From Trebouxia sp. TZW2008 (Eukaryota > Chlorophyta > Trebouxiophyceae > Trebouxiales > Trebouxiaceae), in the NCBI GenBank assembly GCA_002118135.1, contig BDIU01000140.1, positions 1 to 64,000 on the forward strand: 64,000 nucleotides of DNA, in the 5' to 3' direction. Under the pieces are notes generated by a model. That model saw only the letters and a list, made by a program, of their open reading frames with translations, ran no database searches and was not told the DNA's origin. Shown one piece after another: positions 1 to 12,700 of the stretch (positions are counted from its first letter, which is position 1; each line of letters starts with the position of its first letter). A program made the position numbers and the translations under genes.

Positions 1-25
1 GGGGGGGGGGGGGCCCCCGGGGGCG
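1..25. repeat. Poly-G/poly-C start of window
   Basis: The window opens with 13 G, then CCCCC and GGGGG, inside the Pro-rich coding repeat (Pro codons on the minus strand). It could be real proline codons, a collapsed repeat or an assembly edge. Confidence 0.5.
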
Positions 26-3000
26 GAGGGGGAGGGGGGGGGGGGGCGGGCGGGGGTTGGGGCAGGCGTGGGGGCATCAGTGGGTGCTGGGGTTACCTGG
101 GGAGTCGGAGCTGGGGTCTCAGGGGGAGTAGTAGGGGCAGGGGTAGTTGGAGGTGGAGTGGGGGGTGGAGTCGGCGGCGGGGTGGGGGCTTCAGTGGGTG
201 CGGGGGTAGCAGCAGGGGTGGGCGCAGCTGTGGCTGCGGGGGTGGGTGCAGCAGTTACCTGAGGCGTTGGTGGTGGAGGTGGGGGTAGTGTGGCTGCTGG
301 GGTTGGTGGTGGGGTTGGCGCTGCAGTTGGCGCTGGGGTGGCTGCTGGGGTCGGGGATGGGGTAGCGGCCGGAGTTGCCTGCGTGGCCACAGGTGTGGGT
401 GAGGCGGTGGGCGGTGGCGGGGGTGGTTCAGTGGGGACTGGAGTTGCAGCAGCAGTGGCAGCAGGGGTGGGGGCCGAGGTGGCTGGGGGAGGGGGAGGGA
501 GGGTCTCAGCTGGGGTAGCTGCAGGGGTTGGGGCAGTGGTGGGGGCGGGGGTTGGAACAGGGGTGGGGGTTGGGGTGGGGGCTGGAGTTGCAGGGGTTTC
601 AGTTGGCACAGGAGTGGGCGCTGTAGTGACAGCTGGAGCTGGCACTGCAGTTGGAGCAGCAGTTGCTGCTGCAGTTACCTGAGGTGTAGGTGCAGGTGTA
701 GGTGCAGTGGTAGGTGCAGGCGTAGGAGCAGGTGTGGCTGCTGGTGTGGGTGCTGTTGTGGCTGCTGTTGTAGCTGCTGGTGTAGGCGCCGTTGTGGCAG
801 CTGGGGTGCCTGCAGTCAACACATGATTTCAGCCAAAAGTGTGAGTAAGGGTACGCAATGCTGCGTAGAGCATTTCAGGATGACAAGTTTCAGACAGTAG
901 CACAGAATGCGTAGCTAGCAAACGCAAACACTGGCAAAGCATCCAATAGCCGGTGTCTTAATCATGCTGGAGGACTTTGAGCCCAGAATCACAACAGCAT
1001 ATAGTTCACAGTACAGGCCAGCACATCATCTGTACACGTCTGTTGAGGCTCCCAAGTAGGGCCTCCTATGTATATGGGCTGGCACCACACAACTAGGCAT
1101 GCAGCATACAGACTTGTTGAGCTGCACAGGGACAGAGGGGTGTACTCGCTGCTGGAGGGGTAAGATTGGGGGTGAAAGGTAGGGTGGGGATAGGGGCAGG
1201 GCTGGGTTTGAGGGTAGCCATGGCAAGGCCAGGACTGTCAGGAGCAGAAGGGCTGGCAACCTCAGAAGGGGTGCTGGGGGGTGCAGCAGGGGTGGAGTTG
1301 GGAATTGGGACAGGTGCTGCTACACCAGCAGCATCAGAGCGAGAAATGGTGGCTGAGGTAGCAGAAGAGGAAGCAACAGGGGTAGGGCTAGGGATGACAG
1401 GATGGGTTGGGGTGGGAGTAGGGGTGAATATGGGGGTAGGGGTTGGGGTAGCGGTAGGGGTAGGAGCGGGGGAAACAGCAGGAGGGGGGCTGGAAATGAA
1501 GGAAGGTGTTGCAAAACCAGCATCAGAGGCAGGACTGGATTCTGTACTAGTAGCTGAAATTGCTGTAATCGCAGAAATTGGGGTGGGGCTTGGGGTAAAG
1601 GTGGGAACAGGGGTAAGAGCAAGCATCGGGATAGGTGTAGGGGTAGGGGAAGTTTTGGACGGGAAACGGGTTGTTGACGTCGATGCATCTGTAGCAGTGG
1701 CTGAGGAAGAAGAAGGGCTGAAGTTCAGCAAGGCAGAGGGGGACTGAGACCCACTTGGGGGCGGCAGGGTGGCTGCTGGGGTAGCTGCCTGGGTAGGGCC
1801 AGGGGTTGCAGGTGGGGGTGGGGCTTGGGTAGGGGCTGGGGTTGCAGCAGGAGGGGGGGTGGCTGTGGGTGTGGCAGCTGCAGAAACAAACATGATTGGT
1901 ACAAGATCAACAGTTGATGGACACCCTGCTTTTGAAGAGAACCCATGCTACAGTAAAGCGAGCTGAGACTACACAACACCATGATGTCTACAGCATCAAC
2001 ATTTGGCTAAGATGGCTATTGCTTGAACAGACTCAGAATGAGGACTCAGAATGAGGACACAATAGCCCTACCCTGAGGGACTCAGCTGTTCTATTGTCAG
2101 ATGAGCCTTGTATGCAACTCAGCCTTGTCTGCAGTCCAACTTGTGGACAGATGCAATTCTATGTGAGACAATGCTGAGACTACATACGCAGCAAATGCAA
2201 TTCTGCATAACTTAGCGTCAGCTTTGACACTGTGAGTGTTATACTGCTCAAATTGGTTGCGCAATTTCTAACGTTGACATTAAGCTGAAATGCTACTAGA
2301 GCCTGCAGTTCATAAGATCTAGAAAGATGTGAGTACTGAACCAGCACACCAGCAACTGAGCTGTCCTGCAAAAGTCAGAGCTATGTGCCAAGATTGCACA
2401 AGTCACAGCGGCTCACTGGCGACCAACTAAACAAATCCGAGACTGCTTTTTAGTGGTCAGTAAGACTCGCAAATTCTGCCAGACAATCCCCACACCTTTG
2501 TCAGAACGTACAACTGATTATGATCTATGAGACAAGCAAGGCAAACTGCCTGCCTGGGGTGGGCCGGGGGATAGCAGCAGGGGTTGCTACAGGGGCAGGA
2601 GCCGCTGCAGCAGCAGAGGCAGTGGGTGGGGTTGGGGGAGGGGTGGAGGCAGGGGTTGGAATAGGAATTGCAGGAGGGATAGCAGAAGGAGTTGGGGTAG
2701 GGGTAGCAGTAGGGGCTGGGGGTGGGAGTGCAGCAGGGGTAGGGGTGGGGATAGAGGCTGCTGGCAGTGCAGGACCAGGTGTAGCTGGGGCTTGAGAGGT
2801 TGTACTAGTAGAAACTGGGGCTTGGGGAGAAGTATTGGGGGTTGGTGTAGTGGGGGTAAAGGTAGTGGGGGCAGGGGTAGTGGGGGTAGGGGTGGTGGGG
2901 GCGGGAGTGACGATTGAGGGAGGATTGGTTGCGGCAATGGCAGGAGAATTGGTGAGGGCAGGGGTGGGAGGGGGGTTGGCTGGGGTAGGACCTGCAGGGG

Positions 3001-6000
3001 TGGTGGGGGCGGGGGTTGTAGGGGTAGGAGTTGTCGGGGAAGGTACTGGAGGGGAAGGGGCAGCAAGGGTGGGGGGGTTGGGTGCAGGGGTTGAGGTAGT
3101 TGCAACACGACCTGTGATGTGTGCAAGGGCTGTCAGCGCAATGCAATATTGTGCCAAAACAGCTGAAACACACCTTGGCGCTGCACCACAGCAGTGAGCA
3201 AGGGACCAGACTATTAGTATGACCATAACAGCTTGTCTGGTCAGCCAGCAGATGAAGGCAGTCATCCAAAAGAATGTGTGATGCAGATGACGGTGGTGTG
3301 TTTGAGACAAGGCAGCAGGAACACATGCAGCAGCTGAAATTGCAGATGAAGCTGATGGGCACTGCACTGATTGCAGGGACAGCAGTTTGTGGATGAACCT
3401 GGGGTGGAGGCTGGGGTGGTAGCAGCAGGTGCTGCAGTTGCTGCAGGGGTGACTGGAGGAGGGGGCAGGGAGGGGGTTGTGGGGGTTGACCCCACAGGGG
3501 AAGGGGTGGGGGGTGGGGGGCTTGGCCTGGGAGTCGAACCTGGGGTTGCAGCAGGAGTCGTTGGTGCAGCAGGGGCAGGAGTAGAGGTTGGGGGGCTGGT
3601 GGGGTTGGTCCGGGGGGTAGCTGCGGGGGTTGAAGGGGTGCCTGCTGGTGTAGGGGCGGGGGGGTTGGCAGGGGAATTGGCAGGGGGATTGGCAGGGGCA
3701 GAGGGAGGGGTAGAGGGTGCTGCACATGTAAGCAAGACATACTATCAACCACAACAGTGATACAGTGCCTGTACAAGTGCAGCTGCAGACAGCTAGTATG
3801 CTTTGGTGATGCTTCGAAAGCAGTTGTTCTTTGCATCATCTCAAGAGCATCATGCGTTACCTGCAGGGGATCTGGGTGGGGCAGGTGTGCTTGCTGGGGT
3901 TGCAGCAGGGGTGCTAGGGCTTGTGCCTGCCCTAGGGCTGGTGCCGGCAGAACTGCTGGCAGAACTGCTAGGGCTTGGACTAGGGCCACTGCTGGCCACC
4001 GGTGCAGCCTGAGTGGCGGGAGTGACAGGACCGGCGGGAGTGGCGTTTGGCGTGGCGGGAATGATGGTAGGGGCGGGAGTGGCATTTGGGGCGGGAACTG
4101 TGCCAGAAGTTCGTGCTGCTGGCACCTGCTGTGCAACAGCTGCGCTGCTGACTGTGACTGCGCTTGACTGTTGGTTCAGGCACTGTGCAACTGATGGGTA
4201 GTTGAAGAAGTCACTGATGACCAGTGATGCTGTTGCATTGGCAGTTGCTGTGCCGCCGCAGACTGTGTTGGTGGCTGTGATGGTCGACCGGGCAGCTGCA
4301 GTCAGGAAGAGAAGAATCTGAGGATCTTGTCTGTTGCAGCAAGCTATTTGCCTATTTTTAACCATATGAGGCATGCATTGAGCAAATTTTGCAGCTGACT
4401 CAAGCTACAGCAAGGCTTGTGCTTTGGGCAGCTTTGTGACTGGACTGGCCAATTGCAAGCACATGACTGTAACATCAAATTGAGCACGCATTGTGAACAT
4501 GCTGCTGCAAAGCTGATGCAAGTCACAGCAAGGCAGGTGGATGAATGAATACATACAGATATAGCATCAGCACAAAAACTCAGGCGACCGATGCTAGTGT
4601 CAAACACCACCAATCAGTCTTATCTACACAGTGACAGTTGCTGCTTGCAAGTGCTTCCTGCACTATGCCATTTCAGCCAACATGCACATTGACCTAAAAG
4701 TGTGTCAGGCTCAGGCACAGGCACAGCCACAGGCACAGGCACAATGCAAGACATAATGTACCAATAACCCCAGTAAACACACGCACAGGCACAGGCACAG
4801 AGCAAGACATACTGTACCAACAACCCCAGTATGCACAATGGCAGCTACACAATAACCAGCTTGCTTGTAAGCGAGGTCTGCACAGTGCTCACTGCAAACA
4901 GAGAGCCACAGCAAAAGTGTGTACTTGGGAGCGCAACTGTATCAGGCAGAGCCCGACTGTGCAAGACATCACGTGTCAAAGCTTTTGCCTGCTCAAAGAC
5001 AGCAACAAACAACAGCTACACAATGGCCAGCTTACTTGTAAGTGCTGTCTGCACTGTGCCATTGCAGCCCACATTGCTAGTGATGATCTCAGCAAAGGCT
5101 TCAGCGGTGGCTGTGGCAGTCACAGGGCTACACAAGGCAGCTTGGATTGCTTGTACTGCCGCAGTGGAGTTGCCTGCCATCAAGGCATTCCTGGCCTGTG
5201 TTGCTATTGCTTTCGCAGAAGTGCTCGAGTTGGTTCTGGCCTGAGCTAAGCAGCGCTGAATGGCAACTGACTGAACAGTCGCCTCTGTGAATCCCATGGC
5301 GCCGTTGCTGTAGCCTGTGCTGTTCAGACCTGCAATGGTTTCAGCTCCTGCAGAGGCAGACGAGACCATCAAGGATGTCCAGTGAGAGTGTAGCAAGTTT
5401 CAGTGGTACCAAGTAAGGTGACAAGCGCTGGCGCCAAACAGCATGCGAAGGGGGATTGGAGGGGTTGGTCAATACAGCTACACAAAATTCAAGGTTTGCA
5501 TCGATTCAACCCTGAAATGGCAATTGCAGCTAACCAGAGATTACTGCGACGTGGATCGATAAAGTTGACAGAAAACAGATTGCAAAAAAAGACCGAGCAG
5601 GTCTGCAAAGAACAGATTTCACATGCCAGGCTGAAGCCAGGAACGCACTCAACAGGACGCCCCCAATGATGCTAGTGCATCCGTCAATGGCGATTAGGTC
5701 CAAGACAGCAACTGCTGTTGCTGAGGAAACACAGCAGCCTTGTGCAAAGCCAGCTGCTATGCCCGCTGCCGCAGCTTCTGTGTTGTTGTCGTCCAGCACA
5801 GAACTGAGGGCAGACGCATAGCTTTGAGCTGGGTAGGATGTGCAGGTGCCATTGTCTGCAGCTAAAGCTATGGCTGTTGCATTGGCTGTTGCTATGGCAC
5901 TACTGTTTGAGGAGCCAAAAGCAGCAGCGTTTGCCGCTTCGACCACGCCGGTTTGCCCAACGGAAAGCGAAGCATTGATAGCCGCTGCAGCGGCCTACAA

Positions 6001-6500
6001 GAGCAACAGGCGCTTCAGCTGACCTGAAGCTGTCACGGTGTACTCAGACAGATCCGTATGAGGCAGGGCAGGGAAACGGAGTGTACAACACTCACTTGGG
6101 TGTAATTGGCAGCATAGAACGCCAGTATGGCTGTTGCATAGCCTTGCGCCACGTTTTGCTGCGTACTGTTGGTGGTATTCGACAAAGCTAGACTTAACGC
6201 CTGCCCGGTCATGTTGGCATGCGTTCCGTTGATCAACACCCCGGCGAAGGCGGTTGCGATTGCCTGGACTGTTGAGTTGGAATTCATGCTGGCCAAATCG
6301 ACAATCGCAACTGACGCTGCCGTTGCATTGGATGGCGCCGTGATGTCGGTTAGGTTGCCCGATATGTAGGCCTGGTCAAGAGATGTAGTGGACGTGGTAG
6401 CTGACACCATTGCGGTTGCGCTCAACCGCCGCCGAGCATCGACGCATGTCTGCCCGCCCAGAAGGCACAGACAAAGCGTCGTCCAAAGGTAACCCCTCAT
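1..6500 (-). CDS. Secreted Pro/Thr/Ala-rich (HRGP/mucin-like) protein, 3' end outside window
   Basis: The exon model (complement) is 6096-6500, 5649-5994, 5036-5347, 3861-4295, 3399-3719, 2554-3111, about 1146-1877 (3' end uncertain) and <1-809. From exon 2 onward all junctions are in the same phase (1), giving over 1,300 residues. The start at 6500 gives a signal peptide (MRGYLWTTLCLCLLGG); an in-frame ATG lies at 6524. The first ~380 residues are Ala/Ser/Asn/Thr-rich with many N-x-S/T sequons and a few cysteines. The rest is low-complexity TPAP/TPAAT/PPPP repeats, as in hydroxyproline-rich or arabinogalactan-type wall proteins that are secreted and O-glycosylated. The intron after exon 6 appears to use a GC donor (CAG|GCAGGC). 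I do not recognise the N-terminal domain. Structural wall or matrix protein is inferred from composition only. Confidence 0.75.
4711..4832. repeat. GGCACA-hexamer-containing tandem repeat in HRGP intron
   Basis: Two copies of a ~50-60-bp block, each a run of CAGGCA hexamers followed by a CAAGACATA.TGTACCAA tail, lie in the 4296-5035 intron. Just beyond, at 4846-4900, is a decayed copy of the exon 3 donor edge (compare 5021-5070). Confidence 0.7.
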
Positions 6501-7020
6501 ATTGCCAGGCCACACGCCCAGCAATACGACAGGACCTTCGGATCAAACAAGGGCGTCCGCAGGTCGCGGAAGACGCCGGCCAGTCTCACGCGAACCCGCC
6601 GACAGCCCACATCGCTGGTGGCAACGCAAGGTCTTGTTTTAGCGCCTCAAGCGCAGGTCGAGCAACAGTGCTTCAGACCGAGCGATTGTCGATCCTAAGC
6701 GGAATCTGCTTTCCGCTACTCGTGTCGGCGGTGTTGCCTGCTGTCGCACTTAGGTTTCACTGGTATTGCCAAGTGTGAGTTTAGATTCCAGTGCAGAAGC
6801 CACTTCCCGCAGCTGCGGCTTGGCCTCCCAGTCACGTAACACCAGATTTCCATTTGTTCAATTGCTTTGTAAGGGTAGCCTTGTGAGTCGACAATGACGC
6901 GATCCTGTTGGCTTTTCACGCAAGATTGAGTCAATTAAGCATTGTTGACCATTTGAGTGCAACGCTCACTTGCGCTGCGACGGTACTGAGGTGTCGTTTG
7001 CCGGAACAGGTTTAGCAGGC
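6501..7020. other. Divergent intergenic region HRGP/COX19
   Basis: About 520 bp separate the start of the minus-strand HRGP gene from the COX19 start codon. It should hold both promoters and 5' leaders. No TATA box or other motif stands out. Confidence 0.5.
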
Positions 7021-7602
7021 ATGAGTGCAGGTGGCGCGTTTGGCGGATCGCGGGGCTACCAGCCTCGAGCGCCCGAGAAGGGAGTCTTTCCGCTGGACCA
7101 CTTTGGTGAATGCAAGCAGGTCCGTTGACTTCGCTGACGGCCTGCCAATTCACGACCTTTGGCAGTAGAAGTTCTGTGATCAGCGCTGATCTGCAGATCT
7201 CGCAAAACTATCTAACGTGTCTCAAGGAAAATGCCGGAGATGCCTCAAAATGCAGAGACTTGTCTAAGCTATACCTGCAATGTCGTATGGACAGGTACAC
7301 CTCATTGCTGCTATGTGAACAGGTGTTCATGCTAATTTGCCAAGCACTACAAGTTTGAGACGGCCTGGCAGCAACAACAGGCTTCATCATCAAATTTAAC
7401 CACAGCTCATCACATGTGTCTATAGCTGCAATGAACTGAAACGTGCCAAACATGGTCCTGCAGGAATTTGATGGCCAAACAGGATCTCAAGGAGCTTGGC
7501 TTCGACGCAGACAGCCGTCAGCAGGCAGCTGCGCAGATGAACAATGCCACCAGCAATGCTGACAAGCAAAAGCAGGGCTTCATTGCTGGTGTGCAGAGGT
7601 AG
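7021..7602 (+). CDS. COX19: Cytochrome c oxidase assembly protein COX19
   Basis: Exons 7021-7119, 7197-7294 and 7464-7602 give a 111-aa protein. COX19 is a soluble twin-CX9C protein of the mitochondrial intermembrane space needed for copper delivery and assembly of cytochrome c oxidase. The family signature [12 protein letters not shown] is present. The cysteine pairs are C31/C41 and C52/C62, both with exact CX9C spacing, and they are followed by the CRM.R and L.ELGF motifs of the family. The protein is slightly longer than human COX19 because of a Gln/Ala/Asn-rich C-terminal tail. The first ATG in the frame is used, and all introns are GT-AG (donors GTCCGT and GTACAC). It is transcribed divergently from the HRGP gene. 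Confidence 0.93.
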
Positions 7603-9733
7603 CCTTTCATGAAAGCAGTCATCCATGTCACAGACAGATTACAGAGGTTGCCCTCAATCAAATCTGTTGGCCATGCCGTGGAGAGACTGCAGAGGTCGCA
7701 CTCAACCAAAGCAGTCACCTGCTGGAGACGAGCCGGAAACATGCAGAATTTGCCGAAAAGGTGGCTTGATCAGATTGGTCATCCAGGCCATGGAAAGATA
7801 CCATTGAGAGATGCAGGGTCTGTTGATAGAGTGGCTTGATCACAGCAGTCGCCCATGCCATGGATACCTGAGATGGACAGATGCACAAACTGCTCACAGA
7901 AGGCAAATGACACCTTCATGCCATGCTGCTGGTGCTTAGCTGGACATGTCAGTGTATCAGAAAACCCATCAGAGCAGTCACCCATGCCATGGAGAGATGG
8001 GTTGATGAGATGCAGAATCTGCACCCAGAGTGCAGACGCTGTGCTCATGCCACTGGTGCTCAGCAGATGTCAGTGCAACAGGATCCTCAAAGATTGGCTG
8101 TTGCACCGCATGCTTGGGTTGGCTGGCAGACCACTGCAGCATGCACATAATGCTGTCACGGCAAGCACATCAATTCATTGCCTTTGATGGCAAGAGCATT
8201 AGTACATGGCCTGTGTTGATGCTGGGTTTAGCACTGCAATGGGAACTAGGGTATCCCCTCTGAGTCACTGCCATATTGTGCAGAGCATAGCTCAACTCCC
8301 AATCAGCTGGTCAGCAAAGGCTTGCATACACAGCCGCTTCACCGCTGCGTGCAACTGAGCCAGGCGTGGTGGCAGGGCTGAACTGCTGTCTGAGGGTAGC
8401 CTTCGCAACAGGCTGGTGAATCTGTGAAGCTTGGTGGAGGGTCTGCTGCTCTAACAAGATAATGTATCGCAGCGTGCGGAGGTTTTAGGCTGTCACTTGA
8501 GGTCTTATTGCTGGAGACATGCCTTCAGCAGCACACCTAGTGGGCACTTTGTCTTTTGACCTCATGCTGCAGTATTGGTGCTGTACTGTGAAGTGCACAT
8601 GTCTATGCTGCGCGCCTTCATTGGATAATTGCATGTTATTTCATTGTCAAGGCAAACCCATAAGGCTTCTGCTACAACGTTGCAGCGGTGGATGGCAGAG
8701 TGGTTGATCATGCTGACTGCTGGGGGATTGCAAAACTTGTTGTATCTGTCATATGCTGCATATGACACACTGAATTTGTAGCATGCTAGTTGCTGAGGGC
8801 TGTCACCCCTTTTCAGCACAGTCAACAGCAAGTTTTGAAGATAGAGACAGTCTGTGTGCATTGCGCAATGCGTCATCATATGCAGGTTTAGGTACAGGTG
8901 TACGTTTGATGCTTCATTGTTTTATTATGATATATATTTGCAATACTTGCTGCTCATATCAACTTGAGCCTGTTTTGCAGTCAGCATCAATATATCTTCT
9001 GTTCAGTGTACAACAAAGCTCTGCAGTGTGTTTATACTCAGCTGTGTCGTTCCAGCCTAGATGTAAGCACATCTATACAAGCATATATCATGTGTCTATG
9101 TTGTTATGCCATGCGTGTATGTTGTCACCTTGCCAAACAGACCACGTTGAGAATCTGCACCCAGATTTTCGCTGCGCTCTCGAACATGTCACGACATCAC
9201 ATTTGTCACAAAGTTGAACGAGGTTTGTTGGATCTGCATCAAAAACGAGGCCATCATCCACCAGAAGACAACTTTACTCGGTTTATTTGCATACACAAAT
9301 CACCCTTGCTGTAGCTGCAAGCGTAAACGTTGCCATGACTTATTGTACATGCAAAACTTAGCAAGGCTTGTCCACATTGGCTACGCCTGAGAGAGTTGCA
9401 AGCTTGGCACTGAAATGCAACCTTTGGCAGTGTTGCATAATGCAAGAGACATCATCAAGTCGAGCATAGCAAGGACCACACCAAATCATCTCTGCAAAAC
9501 CAGACACCAACAAGACATTGGACATTGTGCAAGATGCAGCTGTTGAAAGCTGCGCTGTGACAACTGAAACTTCGTACCAAATGTGCAGATCAAATGCCTC
9601 TCAGACCTTGCAGATGACCAGTGAAGGCAGCTAAGGTTGTTGGCTTCTGGCGCCATTTGCATGAGCTTAGGCAAGAGTTGTGTTGCAGATGCTATCATGC
9701 CTGAGTGACGTCTGAGTCTCTAATCATTGAGTC
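7603..9733. repeat. Convergent intergenic region with degenerate minisatellite
   Basis: No gene is supported between the COX19 stop and the EHD stop. From about 7610 to 8065 a degenerate repeat of roughly 70-100 bp recurs, built on 'gcagtca.ccatgccatgga' and 'gatgcagaatctgc'. From 8070 to 9733 I see only short shadow ORFs and 3'-UTR-like sequence. Confidence 0.55.
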
Positions 9734-12700
9734 TCAGGCATAGGGATTGTCAAATTGCCGCACAAGACTGGGGATGTCAACAGACAGGGAGTCCTCCAGT
9801 GCTTTGAGCATGTTGTCCCTCAACTTAGGGAACTGAGTTATGTCATACGCCTGCAAGATCTCTCTATATCGGACTACGTCTGGAAAATCACCTGCATCAA
9901 CCAGAATGATCGCTTGTGTCACAAGTGTTACAATAGCATCAGCTGCAAGATGTGAACACATGAGGATTTGAGAATACGTGAGGACAGCACGAATGACAAC
10001 TTTGATTAGATTTGTACATAAGCAGAAAGTGCTTTGCGTATGCTCATGCACAGTTGATGCAGCGCAGTGTAAGCACGAATGACAGCAACTGTCGCCGATG
10101 CTGTTGAGCCACACATCATGTGGTGTTCAGTGGAACACTTGCAGACACTCTTGGCAGTGTGAGCGACAGCATTGAAGAAAGCCATAGGACGCTCCAAAAG
10201 GCTGCACCTACGCCAAAATGAGGTAGATTCCGACAGCCACCCACTTATTATGGACTTGTTGCAGAGATTGATTGACACAATAGCGCATTGCTCTCAATGC
10301 GTTGTGACCCTGGTCTCACCGGCAGGCAAGTGCTACTCCTGCTGCACCATGCCAAACTCCTGCTGCGAACTTGTTAACAACGTGGGCTAGGCAGGCTCAG
10401 CAGGCCCAACTAGGTAGGTACAGAAGCAATCAACTGTCTCCAACCAGTTTGATCATGTGCTAACCTAAACCAATTATATTGGACATGATATTTTGGCCAG
10501 AACCTTCTCCTGCGCCTTCTGCTTGCCCACCACTGCAGATAATTTCAGGTGGGGACAGAAGGTGGTTTCAGAAAAGACATGCAGTCGTGACAACAAATTG
10601 CTGCATAAGGCTGATCTTACCAGTAGGCAAGTGGTACTCCCAATGCACCATGCCAAACTCCTGCTGCAGATTGGCCAGCAGCTTCCCCTGTGCCTTTTGC
10701 TTGCCCATCATGGCAGACAATTTGAGGTGGGACCAACTTCCAGAAAATGCATGCAATTTTTGCATCGACGACACAATGCAGAAGGCTGGTCTTACCGGCA
10801 GGCAAGTGGTACTCCCGCTGCACCATGCCAAACTCCTGCTGCAAGTTGGCCAGCAACTTCTCCTGTGCCTTCTGTTTGCCCATCATGGCAGGCATCTTCT
10901 TCCTCAGGTGGCCCATGATCAAGATGTGAATCTTGGCGGCACGCACCCGCTTGACAAACTCGTTGACCTGCGTTTTAGGATTGTGCATGGTCACAGTCAG
11001 AGTCATGGGCCAGGACGCTGTCACAGTTGCAGTCACAATCTTGCGAGGGCTGGATAAGATTGCAGGCAGTCATTGACATCACGTCCATCATTGTGTGGGC
11101 TGTTGACCACTCACAACATGCAAAACATGTCTCTTCTGCAAGGCATGTCTCAATTGGGCAACATTGGCCAAGTATCTTGCACAGATTTGGTGCCAACTGG
11201 CTATAGACAGGCTTGAAAGCAATTCTGCTGTTGCTTCTGTATGCACCTACCAGAGTCATGAAACTGACATCACTAGCCAGCATGCAAATGATGAATGCTG
11301 GTGATGATGACAGCACCTTGCGGTCACAGCTTCTCTGGGGGATCTCAAACAGGTCTTGCAGCAAATCAGCCTGCTCCTTGTTGAACAGATCTTCTCCTGA
11401 TGGGTTCACATCTGTCCGGATGGGCTTGTCAGCGTTGAAGGACCCAATGTACACCTTGCACACCTGAGAGCCACACTAAGCCATGTCATATACTGATTGT
11501 GAGGTATACATCACTGTGACAGTATGCCTGCTCCTTGTTGAAATGGTCTTCTCCTGATGGGTTCACGTCTGTCCTGATGGGCTTGTCAGCGTTGAAGGAC
11601 CCAATGTACACCTTGCACACCTGAGAGCCACACAAAGCCATGTCATATACTGATTGTGAGGTATACATCACTGTGATAGTCAGCCTGCTGTTTGCTGAAG
11701 AGGTTTTCTCCTGATGGGTTCAGGTCTGTCCTGATGGGCTTGTCAGAGTTGAAGGACCGGATGTACACTTACACATTGCCTTTCAACAAGCACTAATGAC
11801 CATGATGAAGTAGTGCAATAGAAACTGCCGTCTCATCACAGCTTGATGTCCTTTGAGAAACTGATGTACATCTTGCACCCCTGGAAGCCACACAGAGCTG
11901 AAGCTGCCTTCTTTTCATAACTCAGTATGCATTCAATGGCGTTTTGTGTGTTGATCTATGTCTGTTGCTGCATATATGACGCCTAGCGGCACAGAACTCT
12001 CTTTTTCTTTTTTCAGCTATGTTTGTTGTTGCATATACCACAGCAGCCTAACCTGACGGGTGAAGAGCAAAGTGCAGGATTAGACCAGAGTCATGTCAGG
12101 TAGGTCTGGCGCAAGATGCATGTGCTTCTTTGGCTGTTGTTGCGCGAGGACAATGTGCCTGCTGATTCTGCAGGTTGCACCCAAAATCACAGGCTGGCTT
12201 GGCACAAAAGGTCAGCCAGGTGCAAGTTCTTGTTGCCCATGTTGTTGCTCACATCAAAGTATCTCCCTAGTCAACAGGTGATTGGTGATGACACAGATGG
12301 CCAGATGCAGCACATATCAGTACACAACCCTGTGTTGCTTGGCTGTTTCAGCCAATGTCATATCAAGTGCAGAGGTTGTTAGCGGTTGCTGTCACTCACC
12401 TCTGGTGACTTGAACACTTTGCCGAGGGACCACATGAGCGCTCCATAGACCCTCATCAGCTGCTGCTGGTCTACTTGGTCGGCCTTGTTGAGCACCACAC
12501 GCACTTTGTCATCATGCCCCCTCAGAGTGCTGATTACCTGTGTCGTGCAACGTAGTGACTGTGAGATTTTGCACAATCCTGGGGAATAGAATCCGAGTAT
12601 CGAGGACCACACGCACCTGTGTCATCATGCCCCCTCAATGTATTGATCACCTGTGTCATGCACACTGTTTACTGTGACAATGAATACGATGCAGTGTAGG

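Noticed and set aside
68..682. Plus-strand Gly/Val/Ala-rich open frames
   Set aside because: They are the antisense of the Pro/Thr/Ala repeats of the minus-strand HRGP gene, whose exons have splice sites and a signal peptide.
2525..4136. Long minus-strand frames rich in Pro/Leu/His and Cys, including one of 409 aa
   Set aside because: They cross introns or read the HRGP repeat in the wrong frame. The 2525-3754 frame matches the true exon only between 2554 and 3111.
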